Assembly (NCBI GenBank): GCA_002456995.1
Contig: NTKC01000012.1
Coordinates: 1-46,498 of the forward strand
Source: Candidatus Thioglobus sp. MED-G25
Lineage (GTDB): Bacteria > Pseudomonadota > Gammaproteobacteria > Arenicellales > UBA868
Length of the DNA stretch: 46,498 nucleotides
Direction of reading: 5' to 3'
Shown in pieces: positions 7,695-16,224 of this stretch (its first letter is position 1; every line of letters starts with the position of its first letter). Both the position numbers and the translations under genes were made by a program. Under the pieces are notes generated by a model. The model was not told the origin of the DNA, did not search any database, and was given only the letters and a program-made list of their open reading frames with translations.

Positions 7695-8597
7695 TTACTT
7701 CATAAACCTGAAATAGGTGTCGGAGCCGCTACCAGCTATTGGTTGGACTTCACCCAGTCGCTCGAGGTGCTGGATCGATGCCAGGGTCGACAGGCCCGCT
7801 GCGCCATGCAGCTCGGGCTGAAGATCAGGATACATCTGGGGAACCATGTCGGTGATTCGAAGATCCTTTGGTTTTAATAATGTACGAATGGTCTCGATGC
7901 GTTGTAAGCGGTGTTCAATCAGAGCAGTAAGGTAGGGGATAGGGTCTTTAATTGGGGAACCATGCGTAGGCCAGAAGCAATCTTCATTTCGCATTAAGAG
8001 TTTATCAAGGCTGGACAGGTAGTCTGTCATACTGCCGTCTGGGGGCACGATGACGGTCGTAGACCAGCCCATCACATGATCACCGCTGAAAAGAGCGTTG
8101 CCCTCCGTCCAGGCAAAGCACATGTGGTTGCTGGTGTGGCCTGGTGTGTGAACACATTCCAATGTCCAGCCGTTACCGGTGATTTGTTCGCCGTCACTGA
8201 CGTATACATCTGGAGCAAAATCACGGTCAACCCCTTCCTCTAAATTCTCTGTGGGGTTGGATGCAGTACCGCCGTGAGGGCCATAGGCATAAGTGGGGGC
8301 ACCGGTCGCTGCTTTTAACGGTTCAGCCGCCGGTGAGTGATCCCGGTGGCAGTGGGTGACAATAATATGAGTAACCTGCTCATTAGCAACGCTGTCGAGC
8401 AACGCCTGTATATGAGCTTGATCACTCGGCCCCGGGTCGATCACAGCGACTTCACCTTCGCCCAGTATGTAGGTGCCCGTTCCATGAAATGTAAACGCAC
8501 TTGGGTTCCTGGCGGTGATACGGCGAAGACCTGTAGTCACCTGTTCAACCGCGCCATAGGCGAAGTCATGGTCTTTGACGAAAGGAATTTCGACCAC
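7695..8597 (-). CDS. MBL-fold metallo-hydrolase, LACTB2-like
   Basis: A 300-residue metallo-beta-lactamase-fold hydrolase. The zinc motif THCHRDH gives H82, H84, D86 and H87; further ligands follow in HTPGHTSNHM and FSGDHVMGW. The C-terminal portion (about residues 230-300; GAAGLSTLASIQHLERLGEV) resembles the small winged-helix domain of LACTB2-type proteins, some of which are nucleases acting on single-stranded RNA. The reaction here is unknown. It lies 20 bases after bpt, so it is probably the last gene of a minus-strand run GNAT-aat-bpt-MBL. It converges on the Nudix gene with a 3-base gap, and neither gene leaves room for an intrinsic terminator. Confidence 0.85.
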   Translation of the reverse strand: MVEIPFVKDHDFAYGAVEQVTTGLRRITARNPSAFTFHGTGTYILGEGEVAVIDPGPSDQAHIQALLDSVANEQVTHIIVTHCHRDHSPAAEPLKAATGAPTYAYGPHGGTASNPTENLEEGVDRDFAPDVYVSDGEQITGNGWTLECVHTPGHTSNHMCFAWTEGNALFSGDHVMGWSTTVIVPPDGSMTDYLSSLDKLLMRNEDCFWPTHGSPIKDPIPYLTALIEHRLQRIETIRTLLKPKDLRITDMVPQMYPDLQPELHGAAGLSTLASIQHLERLGEVQPIAGSGSDTYFRFMK

Positions 8598-8617
8598 GTG
8601 GACGGAGACCTCCCAGG

Positions 8618-9334
8618 TCAGTCGACAGTGACCCAGGTATTGGTCTCAGGCTGAAATGCTTCCAGTGGTTGGAAGCGCGCTTTATAAGACATTTTCTGAC
8701 AGTCTTTGATCCAGTATCCGAGATAAAGCCAGTCGTACTCGACGCTTCGGGCAAGTTCGATCTGTTTCAGAATAGTAAAAATACCTGGGCTTCGATGAGA
8801 TTCGTCCGGATCATAAAATGTGTAGACAGCGGACAGGCCGTTGGCTACATGATCTATCACCGATACCGACAGCAGTCGACGTCCGATTCGCAGTTCAAGG
8901 ATGAAGGTATCGATGTTTGAATTGATTAAAAACTGTCTGTATTTTCCTGGATCCGGGTCATCCATGCTGTCGCCAGTATGACGATCTGACTGATAGCGTC
9001 GGTAAAGCGAGAAGTGTTCCTCGGTAAATTTAGCCGTTCGCAACTCGGTCGTCACAGAAGCGTTACGCTTCATCGCGCGCTGTTGCGAGCGGTTTACTTT
9101 GAAGTCTTGTACAGGAATCCGGACTGAACGACACTGGTCGCACTGCGGGCAGTGGGGGCGGTAGTAAAGCGTGCCATTTCGGCGAAAACCATTGTCTATC
9201 AGGCTGTCATACAGAGCAGGAGTAACATCGAAGCGTGGGTCAACCAGGAGGTTCGCCGCTGTTCGATCTAACAGGTATGGACAGCGGTGCTGTGTTGATT
9301 TGTATAGGTCCGGGGCAGACTGTTGACGTGTCAT
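8618..9334 (-). CDS. bpt: Bpt, aspartate/glutamate leucyltransferase (N-degron pathway)
   Basis: A 238-residue member of the Ate1/Bpt family, which moves leucine from Leu-tRNA to proteins with N-terminal Asp or Glu and so marks them for ClpS-ClpAP. Family segments are obvious: CPYLLDRTAANLLVDPR at the N terminus, GFRRNGTLYYRPHCPQCDQC with its CxxC, and LYLGYWIKDCQKMSYK near the C terminus. The start overlaps the aat stop by 4 bases, so translation of the two transferases is probably coupled. Often infA and clpA/clpS lie nearby in proteobacteria; they do not here. An arginyl rather than leucyl donor is possible, but the short bacterial form favours leucyl. Confidence 0.92.
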   Translation of the reverse strand: MTRQQSAPDLYKSTQHRCPYLLDRTAANLLVDPRFDVTPALYDSLIDNGFRRNGTLYYRPHCPQCDQCRSVRIPVQDFKVNRSQQRAMKRNASVTTELRTAKFTEEHFSLYRRYQSDRHTGDSMDDPDPGKYRQFLINSNIDTFILELRIGRRLLSVSVIDHVANGLSAVYTFYDPDESHRSPGIFTILKQIELARSVEYDWLYLGYWIKDCQKMSYKARFQPLEAFQPETNTWVTVD

Positions 9335-10032
9335 AGTAGATCCAGACTGTCAAAACTGTAGTTCCAAGTGTCAGGCTGCGATTCGACGGCGAGCGCAGCC
9401 TGCAGTTGGCCCGAAAATATGTCACGCGGAATGTTTTTAGCACCCAAAGAGAAAAGGTGCTCTGAGGGTACCTGGCAGTCAATCAGCTGAAATTTCTTTT
9501 CAGAGATAATTCTGACCAGTGCCGTCAAAGCGACTTTAGAAGCATCGGTTGAGTGACTGAACATGCTTTCACCAAAAAATACGCGCCCAATCGCAACACC
9601 ATACAATCCACCAACGAGTGTTTCCTGATCCCAGACTTCGAGCGAATGAGCATAGCCTGACTCGTTAAGCGTGGTATAGGCTTTGATCATTTCTGGCGTA
9701 ATCCATGTGCCACTCTCTTCGTTCTCGTCTCTAGGTTTTGCACAGGCCTGAATCACACCAGTGAAATGTTGATCACTTGTAACGCGGTAGCCTCGGTGGC
9801 GCAGCGTTTTCTTCAAAGAGCGACTGATCTTGAGGGCATCGGGGTAGAGTACAGTCCTCGGATCAGGTGACCACCACAGTATGGGTTGGCCGGCGCTGTA
9901 CCAGGGAAATATCCCGTGACGATAGGCGCTGAGTAATCGTCCACTGCTCAGGTCACCACCCACTGCAAGCAGGCCCTCAGGCGTAGCCGCTTCGAGAGGT
10001 GGGAATGTATAGTGTTCAACGGGTCCTGACAT
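9331..10032 (-). CDS. aat: Aat, leucyl/phenylalanyl-tRNA-protein transferase
   Basis: A 233-residue enzyme that attaches Leu or Phe to proteins with N-terminal Lys or Arg, generating destabilising N termini read by ClpS. The family core is clear: FPPLEAATPEGLLAVGGDLS, YRHGIFPWYS, ILWWSPDPR and GGLYGVAIGRVFFGESMFS. The length is normal for the family. It overlaps bpt by 4 bases downstream; upstream a 101-base gap separates it from a GNAT-like gene on the same strand. The gap could hold a promoter, but no strong -10/-35 pair was recognised. Confidence 0.94.
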   Translation of the reverse strand: MSGPVEHYTFPPLEAATPEGLLAVGGDLSSGRLLSAYRHGIFPWYSAGQPILWWSPDPRTVLYPDALKISRSLKKTLRHRGYRVTSDQHFTGVIQACAKPRDENEESGTWITPEMIKAYTTLNESGYAHSLEVWDQETLVGGLYGVAIGRVFFGESMFSHSTDASKVALTALVRIISEKKFQLIDCQVPSEHLFSLGAKNIPRDIFSGQLQAALAVESQPDTWNYSFDSLDLL

Positions 10033-10133
10033 TGTGATTTAGATTCTAGCGAAAAAACTCAGTCGGTGTTCGACGTCTCGGCCAGTCCAGAGCTGATGCT
10101 AGTTAGGCTATAAATTCGCAGACTCTATGTGCA

Positions 10134-11351
10134 CTAAGTGCGTTTAAAGGGAGAATGCTGTTCCAATATGTCGGTATAGCGTTCGATTTCCTGCTGTTCC
10201 TCAAGGGTATAGCGCTCTATGGCATCGTGGAAGCCGGCGTGGCTGAGCCAGTGCGCTGACCGTGTGATCGTCGGCATCAGGCCTCTGCTTAGCTTGTGTT
10301 CTCCCTGAGCACCGGCCTCAAAAATTGAGAACCCCTGTTCAATGCAGTACTCAATTGGGGTGTAATAACAGACCTCGAAGTGAAGGTCCGGAATCTGTTC
10401 TACCGAGCCCCAGTAACGGCCATACAGGGCGTTGTCAGCACATATAAAAAATGCAGCCGCGACGTTTCGATTGTCACGCTGAGCCAGTAATAGTCGAATC
10501 TGTGCTGGCATCGTTTGGCACAATGTTTCAAAAAATTCCTGGTTCAGATAAAGAAACGAGCCGTGTTCTGCGATAGTTTGGCGATAACAGGTATAAAAGA
10601 ACGATAGCTGTTCTTCGCTGATTTCTTCACCACGGAGCCAGCACAGGTTGATCCCCGCATCGCGTACTCGGCGTCTTTCACGCTTGATATTTTTTCTTTT
10701 TTTCGACGATAAGGACTGTAAAAAGTGTTCGAGGCTCAGGTATTGCTGGTTACGCCAGTGAAACTGGTTACTCGTCCGATCAATGAAGTCCAGTGTTTGA
10801 AAGTACTGAATGTCTGATTCGGTTAAGAATAAGCAATGAATAGAAGAAACCTCGAGTTTTTGACCAAGGCTGCGTAGTCCCTGCACTAGGGTAGATGCCA
10901 GTAATTCGCGGTCCTGTCTCGGGTGAGTCAGCAGTCTTGGTCCTGTTATCGGTGTAAATGGTACGGCGACCACCAGTTTTGGGTAGTAATCTAGCCCTGA
11001 TTGCTGGTACGCTCTTGCCCACGCCCAGTCGAAGATAAATTCACCGTAGGAGTGAGATTTAAGATAGCAGGGCACGGCACCAACCAGATCGTTACCCTGG
11101 GCCAGTGTGAGGTGGCAGGGTGACCAACCGGTTTCATCACAGACTGCGCCACTTGTCTCCAGTGCGTGTAGAAACTCATAACGCAAGGTGGGTGCGTCGT
11201 GTGGCACAACACGGTTCCAACTGTGTGGGTCAATCTCTTGAAGACCCTTGTGTATTGTGAGGGTCAGCCCGGAAGAACTATCATCGGACCCACGGCGCTG
11301 TTCCTGGAACTCTGAACCACTATTATTCTGACCAGTGATCAATGAAAACAC
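10134..11351 (-). CDS. GNAT-type N-acyltransferase (DUF482/COG3146, FemAB-like)
   Basis: A roughly 405-residue protein of the COG3146 predicted N-acyltransferase family. Recognisable segments are HDAPTLRYEFLHALE, the GAVPCYLKSHSYGEFIFDWAWA block, SSKKRKNIKRERR and, near the C terminus, FEAGAQGEHKLSRGL. The fold resembles tandem GNAT domains as in FemX-type aminoacyl transferases; the substrate is unknown. The start is uncertain: the longest frame begins at a GTG at 11351, inside the divergent nadE by 10 bases, with no well-spaced ribosome site, and its first 30 residues look unconserved. A non-ATG start 40-130 bases further in is plausible. It shares direction with aat-bpt, so a role near them is possible but unproven. 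Confidence 0.8.
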   Translation of the reverse strand: MFSLITGQNNSGSEFQEQRRGSDDSSSGLTLTIHKGLQEIDPHSWNRVVPHDAPTLRYEFLHALETSGAVCDETGWSPCHLTLAQGNDLVGAVPCYLKSHSYGEFIFDWAWARAYQQSGLDYYPKLVVAVPFTPITGPRLLTHPRQDRELLASTLVQGLRSLGQKLEVSSIHCLFLTESDIQYFQTLDFIDRTSNQFHWRNQQYLSLEHFLQSLSSKKRKNIKRERRRVRDAGINLCWLRGEEISEEQLSFFYTCYRQTIAEHGSFLYLNQEFFETLCQTMPAQIRLLLAQRDNRNVAAAFFICADNALYGRYWGSVEQIPDLHFEVCYYTPIEYCIEQGFSIFEAGAQGEHKLSRGLMPTITRSAHWLSHAGFHDAIERYTLEEQQEIERYTDILEQHSPFKRT

Positions 11352-12961
11352 TTCCCATCGGGCTTGCTCAGTTTAATTTTCACCTCGGTGATATTGATAG
11401 CAATGTTCAACGTATTATCAGTGCCTGCGAACAGGCAAGGGACATGTTGGGGTGCAGAATTGTAGTTTTTCCCGAGCTTGCGGTCACGGGTTATCCACCC
11501 GAAGATCTGCTTTTCCGTCAGGATTTCCTGAAGAAGGCCGAATCGGGTGTCGCTGCCATTGCTAACGCAGTTCATGACGTGTGTGTGGTGGTCGGACACC
11601 CCTGCAGGGATGGAGGTTTTGTCCGAAATTCGGCATCGGTGATTGATGGTGGTGAAATCATTGCCAGGTATCACAAGCGGGAGCTCCCGAACTACAGCGT
11701 ATTCGACGAAAAACGATACTTCAAGCCCGGTGATGCGCCCTGCGTGGTATTGATTGATGGAGTAGCGGCTGCAATCACTGTCTGTGAGGACATCTGGCAC
11801 CCTGGACCGGCTGAGGATAGCATCGCCGCAGGCGCGCAGATCATACTCAATCTTAATGCTTCTCCGTTTTATGTAGACAAAGGGGCTGAACGGGAAAACG
11901 CGGTTGTGACTGAACGCGCGAAATCCGGCCGAGTGCCGATTGTTTATGTCAATCTTGTCGGCGGCCAGGACGAACTTGTATTCGATGGTGGATCGTTCAG
12001 CGTTAACCGATCTGGTGAAGTGGTACAGCGGAGCCCGATTTTCGCCGAGCATCTGGCATCTGTGGCCTATTGCAATGGCGATCTCAAAAGTGTGGCATCT
12101 GAGAACACAGCGGAACTGCCCGAAGCCGAAGAAAGCGTCTACCAGGCGCTGGTTACGGGAACAAGGGATTACGTCCTGAAAAATGGATTTCAAGGTGTTG
12201 TGCTTGGTTTGTCCGGAGGTATCGATTCTGCACTGACCATGGCGATTGCTGTTGACGCGCTCGGGCCGGAGCGTGTGAAGGCTATCCTGATGCCCTCACG
12301 TTATACACGGGAGATCAGCGTTCACGATGCCAGACAGGAGGCAATGTCTTTGGGAGTTGAGCACCACACCATTGAAATCGAGTCTCTGGTTCATGCTTAT
12401 GATCGCGAACTTGCGACACTGTTTGAAGGGTATGGACCTGATGCCACGGAAGAAAACCTGCAGGCACGAATTCGCGGAAACCTGTTGATGGCAATATCTA
12501 ACAAGACAGGCCGCCTGGTGCTGACAACAGGTAATAAGAGTGAAATGGCGGTAGGTTATGCGACGCTGTATGGAGACATGGCTGGCGGTTTCGCGGTCAT
12601 CAAAGATGTGCCAAAGACGTTTGTCTACCGCTTGGCACGCTATCGTAATGAAATATCTGCGGTGATTCCTGAAAGGGTGATCACACGAGCCCCTTCTGCT
12701 GAACTGGCACCAGATCAAAAAGATGAAGACAGCCTGCCCCCTTACGATGAGCTGGATCCTATCCTGGAAGCATATATTGAAAAAGATCAGTCACCCGCAC
12801 AGATCGTCTCAGCTGGTTATGACGCGGTAGTGGTGGAGCGAGTCATCGGACTGGTTAATCGCAACGAGTACAAACGCCGGCAGGCGCCTCCAGGCGTGAA
12901 AATTACACAACGTGCATTTGGCCGAGACCGACGTTACCCGATCACTTCCGGCTTCCGTTAG
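11342..12961 (+). CDS. nadE: NadE, glutamine-dependent NAD+ synthetase
   Basis: A 539-residue two-domain enzyme converting nicotinate adenine dinucleotide to NAD+ with ATP and glutamine. The N-terminal nitrilase-type glutaminase domain (about residues 1-250) has the Glu-Lys-Cys triad in FPELAVTGYPPEDL, KRELPNYSVFDEKRYF and TVCEDIWHPG. The C-terminal synthetase domain has the pyrophosphate loop LSGGIDSAL, TTGNKSEMAVGYATLYGDMAGG and the conserved PSAELAPDQKDEDSLPPYD tail. The ATG at 11342 gives the expected N terminus (MKTLPIGLAQFNFHLGDI), although no clear Shine-Dalgarno precedes it. The divergent GNAT frame starts 10 bases inside it. Its 3' end is 8 bases from that of bamD on the other strand. 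Confidence 0.96.
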   Translation: MKTLPIGLAQFNFHLGDIDSNVQRIISACEQARDMLGCRIVVFPELAVTGYPPEDLLFRQDFLKKAESGVAAIANAVHDVCVVVGHPCRDGGFVRNSASVIDGGEIIARYHKRELPNYSVFDEKRYFKPGDAPCVVLIDGVAAAITVCEDIWHPGPAEDSIAAGAQIILNLNASPFYVDKGAERENAVVTERAKSGRVPIVYVNLVGGQDELVFDGGSFSVNRSGEVVQRSPIFAEHLASVAYCNGDLKSVASENTAELPEAEESVYQALVTGTRDYVLKNGFQGVVLGLSGGIDSALTMAIAVDALGPERVKAILMPSRYTREISVHDARQEAMSLGVEHHTIEIESLVHAYDRELATLFEGYGPDATEENLQARIRGNLLMAISNKTGRLVLTTGNKSEMAVGYATLYGDMAGGFAVIKDVPKTFVYRLARYRNEISAVIPERVITRAPSAELAPDQKDEDSLPPYDELDPILEAYIEKDQSPAQIVSAGYDAVVVERVIGLVNRNEYKRRQAPPGVKITQRAFGRDRRYPITSGFR

Positions 12962-12969
12962 ACCCGGTG

Positions 12970-13737
12970 TCAGTGATTTTCGGGTAGGTAGCTGCTGTGA
13001 GGATAGTTCAAACGAAGTACCCGTTCCGCATCGTGGCCTAACTCGGCTAGGCCCATTTCCTTGTAGGCTTTTATCATCACTGCGAGCGCATGTTCAACGG
13101 CCGACGACGTCTGATAGGTTTCCAATACCTGTTTAGCGCGGTTGAGTGCAGCGACGTGAGCACCGCGTGCATGGTAATACCGCGCAATTTGAACGTCGTG
13201 CATGGCCAGAACATTAACGATCTCTACCAGTCTTTTGTTAGCATCTGACGCATAGGTACTGTTAGGAAATCGTGTGACAAGTTCGCGATAGGCATCAAAG
13301 GCATCACGTATGGGTCCAGTATCGTGGGCACTGGGATCACTGCCTGTTATAGCACTCAGAAGGCCGTGCTCAGGCTTAAAGCCAGCTAAACCTTTGAGAT
13401 AGTATGCATAGTCGACATTGGCATGGACCGGGTGCATTTGAATAAACCGACCGGCCTCAGCAATGGCCAATGCGGGCTGGTTGCTTTTGTAGTATACGTA
13501 GGCGATTTCAAGTTGGGCCTGCTCGGCAAATGTGCCGTAAGGAAATCTACCTTGTAGTTTTCGATAGTAGGTGATTGCCTCTTCCCAATATTCCCCTTCG
13601 GCCTGTTCACGAGCGGTCTGCAGAAACATGTCCGCGGTCCAGTTCAGAGTTTCGTCTTCGTCCTCCAACAGCGAACAGCCTCCAACCAGACTAGTCATCA
13701 GGAGGATGATCAGGGCGAACCTATATGTTTTTGGCAT
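12970..13737 (-). CDS. bamD: BamD, outer-membrane assembly lipoprotein
   Basis: A 255-residue lipoprotein, the essential partner of BamA in folding beta-barrel proteins into the outer membrane. The signal peptide ends in the lipobox LVGGC, with lipidated Cys21. The mature part consists of tetratricopeptide-like helical repeats; GEYWEEAITYYRKLQGRFPYG and SNQPALAIAEAGRFIQMHP are typical BamD sequences. Length is normal. It is transcribed away from rluD across a 77-base gap, the common gammaproteobacterial bamD/rluD divergence. Asp at position 22-23 is absent (Ser-Leu-Leu follow Cys), which is consistent with outer-membrane sorting. Confidence 0.94.
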   Translation of the reverse strand: MPKTYRFALIILLMTSLVGGCSLLEDEDETLNWTADMFLQTAREQAEGEYWEEAITYYRKLQGRFPYGTFAEQAQLEIAYVYYKSNQPALAIAEAGRFIQMHPVHANVDYAYYLKGLAGFKPEHGLLSAITGSDPSAHDTGPIRDAFDAYRELVTRFPNSTYASDANKRLVEIVNVLAMHDVQIARYYHARGAHVAALNRAKQVLETYQTSSAVEHALAVMIKAYKEMGLAELGHDAERVLRLNYPHSSYLPENH

Positions 13738-13814
13738 ACTTAGAGGGACTCGGTCGTCGTTTCAATAAATTATACTGCCGACGTGAAGGTACTAGGTAAT
13801 CGATTCTTGCTCCC

Positions 13815-14765
13815 ATGGAAGATGGCACGACAGTGATGAATGCGGTGATCCCCGATCGGGCGCGAGGGGAACGACTGGACAAAGTCCTGGCATCAGTATT
13901 TCCGCCTTACTCTCGTTCTCAGCTGCAACTGTGGATCCGGCAGGGGCGGATAACTATGCTCGGACGGATTCCCCATGGGCGAGAACGGGTATTGGGTGGG
14001 GAAGCAGTTCGCCTCGAGGTGCCCCAGCCAGAACCTGTGGCCTGGCAGCCTCAGGACCTGCCACTTGAGTTGGTCTATGAGGATGCCGATATTCTCGTTA
14101 TCGACAAACCAGCCGGCGTGGTTGTTCATCCGGGGGCAGGTAATCCTGATGGCACATTGGCCAATGCTATTCTTTACCACTTTCCGGAACTGGCTGTATT
14201 ACCTCGTGCCGGCCTGGTCCACCGCATCGATAAAGGCACGACCGGCTTGCTGGTTGTAGCTCGAAATGAACATGCCCGCAGTAAGTTAATTCGCGCTCTT
14301 GAGTGCCACGCGGTGTCCCGGTGTTACCTGGCGGTGGTTGACGGAATACCAATTTCAGGCGGGACACTGGATCAACCCATTGGTCGTCACCCACGCAATC
14401 GTTTGCGGATGGCAGTGAATTCAAATGGCAAACCGGCGGTAACACATTATCGGGTCGAGGAGAAATTTCGTGCTCACGCGCTAGTATCAGTCGAACTGGA
14501 GACCGGTCGTACCCATCAGATTCGAGTGCACCTTTCCTGGGCTGGCTACCCGTTGGTTGGTGATGGGCTTTACGGGCGACGACTCCGCATACCAGCTGGT
14601 GCAAGTAGCAAGTTTGCTGACACGCTCCGGGGATTTAAACGACAGGCGTTGCATGCCCGCTCATTAACACTGACCCATCCGCGGACAGGTGAATCCCTGA
14701 ATTGGAAGAGCCCAGTACCGCCTGATCTGGTGCAACTCTTAAGCACCTTTCGTTCAGAGCAGTGA
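13815..14765 (+). CDS. rluD: RluD, 23S rRNA pseudouridine(1911/1915/1917) synthase
   Basis: A 316-residue RluA-family pseudouridine synthase. An S4 RNA-binding domain occupies about residues 15-70 (RLDKVLASVFPPYSRSQLQLWI). The catalytic domain carries the motif HRIDKGTTGLLV with nucleophile D139, the same number as in E. coli RluD. The ETGRTHQIRVHL block follows. It modifies helix 69 of 23S rRNA. Length, S4 domain and the bamD/rluD/pgeF neighbourhood favour RluD over RluA or RluC. An internal ATG at 13836 is an alternative start, but 13815 is retained. pgeF starts 7 bases after its stop. Confidence 0.95.
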   Translation: MEDGTTVMNAVIPDRARGERLDKVLASVFPPYSRSQLQLWIRQGRITMLGRIPHGRERVLGGEAVRLEVPQPEPVAWQPQDLPLELVYEDADILVIDKPAGVVVHPGAGNPDGTLANAILYHFPELAVLPRAGLVHRIDKGTTGLLVVARNEHARSKLIRALECHAVSRCYLAVVDGIPISGGTLDQPIGRHPRNRLRMAVNSNGKPAVTHYRVEEKFRAHALVSVELETGRTHQIRVHLSWAGYPLVGDGLYGRRLRIPAGASSKFADTLRGFKRQALHARSLTLTHPRTGESLNWKSPVPPDLVQLLSTFRSEQ

Positions 14766-14772
14766 TCGATCC

Positions 14773-15513
14773 ATGACAAAGACTGAAATCGACTATGTAA
14801 CCCCGCAGTGGTCAGCGCCTTTTCACGTGCAGGCGCTGACAACGTTGCGTTTAGGAGGGTATAGCCAGGGCGATTATCGAGGTCTCAATCTGGCTGACCA
14901 TGTGGGTGACGATTTCGCTCGTGTGAAAAAGAATCGTAGCCTGTTAGGATCTAGCATTGGGTATCCAGCTGATCCGTACTGGCTGGAACAAGTGCACGGC
15001 AGTCGGGTCGTTCAACTCGACGACAGCGATGTCTCTCGTGTTGCTGACGGAAGCATCTCCCGTGTTCGTGGGGTTGTCTGTGCTGTTCTAAGCGCCGATT
15101 GTGTGCCGTTGTTTATAACTGACAAGTCGGGTCAATTTGTTGCCCTGCTCCACGTCGGATGGCGTGGACTGGAAGCGGGCATTGTGGAGTCCGGATTAGA
15201 CCTTATCCCCGAACCAATGGCCGAGGTTCTTACCTGGATCGGACCCTCGATTGGGCCGACTGTTTACGAGGTGGGAGATGATGTGCGGGGGCGACTGCTC
15301 AGGGTCTGTCGGGATCATGACAGCAAATTCGCCAAAACTGAGACAGGCTGGCTGGCAGATTTACCAGGAATGGTTGAACAACGTCTAAGACGTGCTGGTG
15401 TAGAGGCGGTCGGTTCAAGTGGGCTGTGCACCTTCAGTGCGCCTTTCAATTGGTTTTCGCATCGTCGATCGGCACCCTGTGGACGGATGGCATCCCTGAT
15501 TTGGTTGGCCTGA
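14773..15513 (+). CDS. pgeF: PgeF/YfiH-family peptidoglycan-editing or purine nucleoside phosphorylase-like protein
   Basis: A 246-residue member of the YfiH/DUF152 family. The metal-site segments are present: LEQVHGSRVV, SADCVPLFITD and LHVGWRGLEAG, followed by WIGPSIGPTVYEVGDDV. The C terminus reads WFSHRRSAPCGRMASLIWL, where most members have a YSYRRDG version of this motif. E. coli PgeF corrects L-Ser incorporation into peptidoglycan precursors, and homologues phosphorolyse or deaminate adenosine. Which activity applies here is not visible. It is translated right after rluD, the standard gammaproteobacterial order. Family certain, function less so. Confidence 0.92.
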   Translation: MTKTEIDYVTPQWSAPFHVQALTTLRLGGYSQGDYRGLNLADHVGDDFARVKKNRSLLGSSIGYPADPYWLEQVHGSRVVQLDDSDVSRVADGSISRVRGVVCAVLSADCVPLFITDKSGQFVALLHVGWRGLEAGIVESGLDLIPEPMAEVLTWIGPSIGPTVYEVGDDVRGRLLRVCRDHDSKFAKTETGWLADLPGMVEQRLRRAGVEAVGSSGLCTFSAPFNWFSHRRSAPCGRMASLIWLA

Positions 15514-15540
15514 TTAAATAAATGACGTTTACTTTTCGAG

Positions 15541-16062
15541 ATGCTATTTAAACAAATTAGATCTCCTGGAAGAAGATTGGCTGAGCGGCTTACGATTGTG
15601 TTGTGCCTGCTATTTTGGACTCCGACGACCAACGCGGTTGATTTCGAATTGCTAGACCTCGACGGCAATCGCCACCGATTATCTGAGTTTTTAGGGAAAT
15701 GGGTAGTGATCAACTTTTGGGCGACATGGTGTGGTCCGTGTTTGAAAGAGATTCCGGAACTGATTAGTTTCCAGTCGCGCCATGAATCGGACGTCGTTGT
15801 GCTCGGCGTAAATTTTGAAGACGGGCCACTGCCGGATGTCAAAGAGTTTGTTGCTTCGCTAGGTATCAACTATCTGGTACTGCGATCGGGCGAGAAGCCA
15901 CTGACACCATTTGAACCACTTAAAGGATTACCCTCGACGTTTCTCGTCTCCCCCAAGGCTGAATACCTTGAAGTTGTACTTGGCGCAGTGACAGAGGCAG
16001 AGCTAGAGGATCTGGTTGCGCGACACCGAGACCCTACGCCTCAGAGTGCCAAGACCGACTGA
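15541..16062 (+). CDS. TlpA-like exported thioredoxin-family protein
   Basis: A 173-residue thioredoxin-fold protein. A charged N terminus followed by a hydrophobic run (about residues 16-32, ending TPTTNA) looks like a signal peptide or anchor, placing the domain in the periplasm. The active site WCGPC gives C64 and C67, preceded by WVVINFWATW, as in TlpA/ResA/DsbE proteins. A later GLPSTFLVSP contains the cis-proline segment. Substrate could be a cytochrome c apoprotein or another periplasmic thiol protein; nothing nearby tells which. It lies 27 bases after pgeF and before clpB, between genes that are commonly direct neighbours, so it looks like an inserted cargo gene in a conserved order. 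Confidence 0.88.
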   Translation: MLFKQIRSPGRRLAERLTIVLCLLFWTPTTNAVDFELLDLDGNRHRLSEFLGKWVVINFWATWCGPCLKEIPELISFQSRHESDVVVLGVNFEDGPLPDVKEFVASLGINYLVLRSGEKPLTPFEPLKGLPSTFLVSPKAEYLEVVLGAVTEAELEDLVARHRDPTPQSAKTD

Positions 16063-16145
16063 TGTAGCTAATAAGTTAGTGTTTGGGATAGTCTGGCTGG
16101 GCTGTACCCTTCATACGCAATCCCCTAGACAGTACCCGGACAGTG

Positions 16146-16174
16146 CTTGTTTTGAGGCTGATCAGACCCCATTT
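16146..16174 (+). promoter_or_regulatory. Sigma-32-type heat-shock promoter of clpB
   Basis: CTTGTTT, 14 bases, CCCCATTT. The -10 is a perfect match to the RpoH consensus CCCCATNT; the -35 keeps CTTG. It is 50 bases before the clpB start, and clpB is a classic RpoH target. Confidence 0.8.
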
Positions 16175-16224
16175 TAAATGTATGTAGATATCAGCGCTCT
16201 ATAGGTTTTAGCACGGAGTTTTAT

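Noticed and set aside
11339-12193. A 284-codon minus-strand frame opposite nadE
   Set aside because: It lies wholly antisense to a clear NadE glutaminase domain and resembles no protein family.
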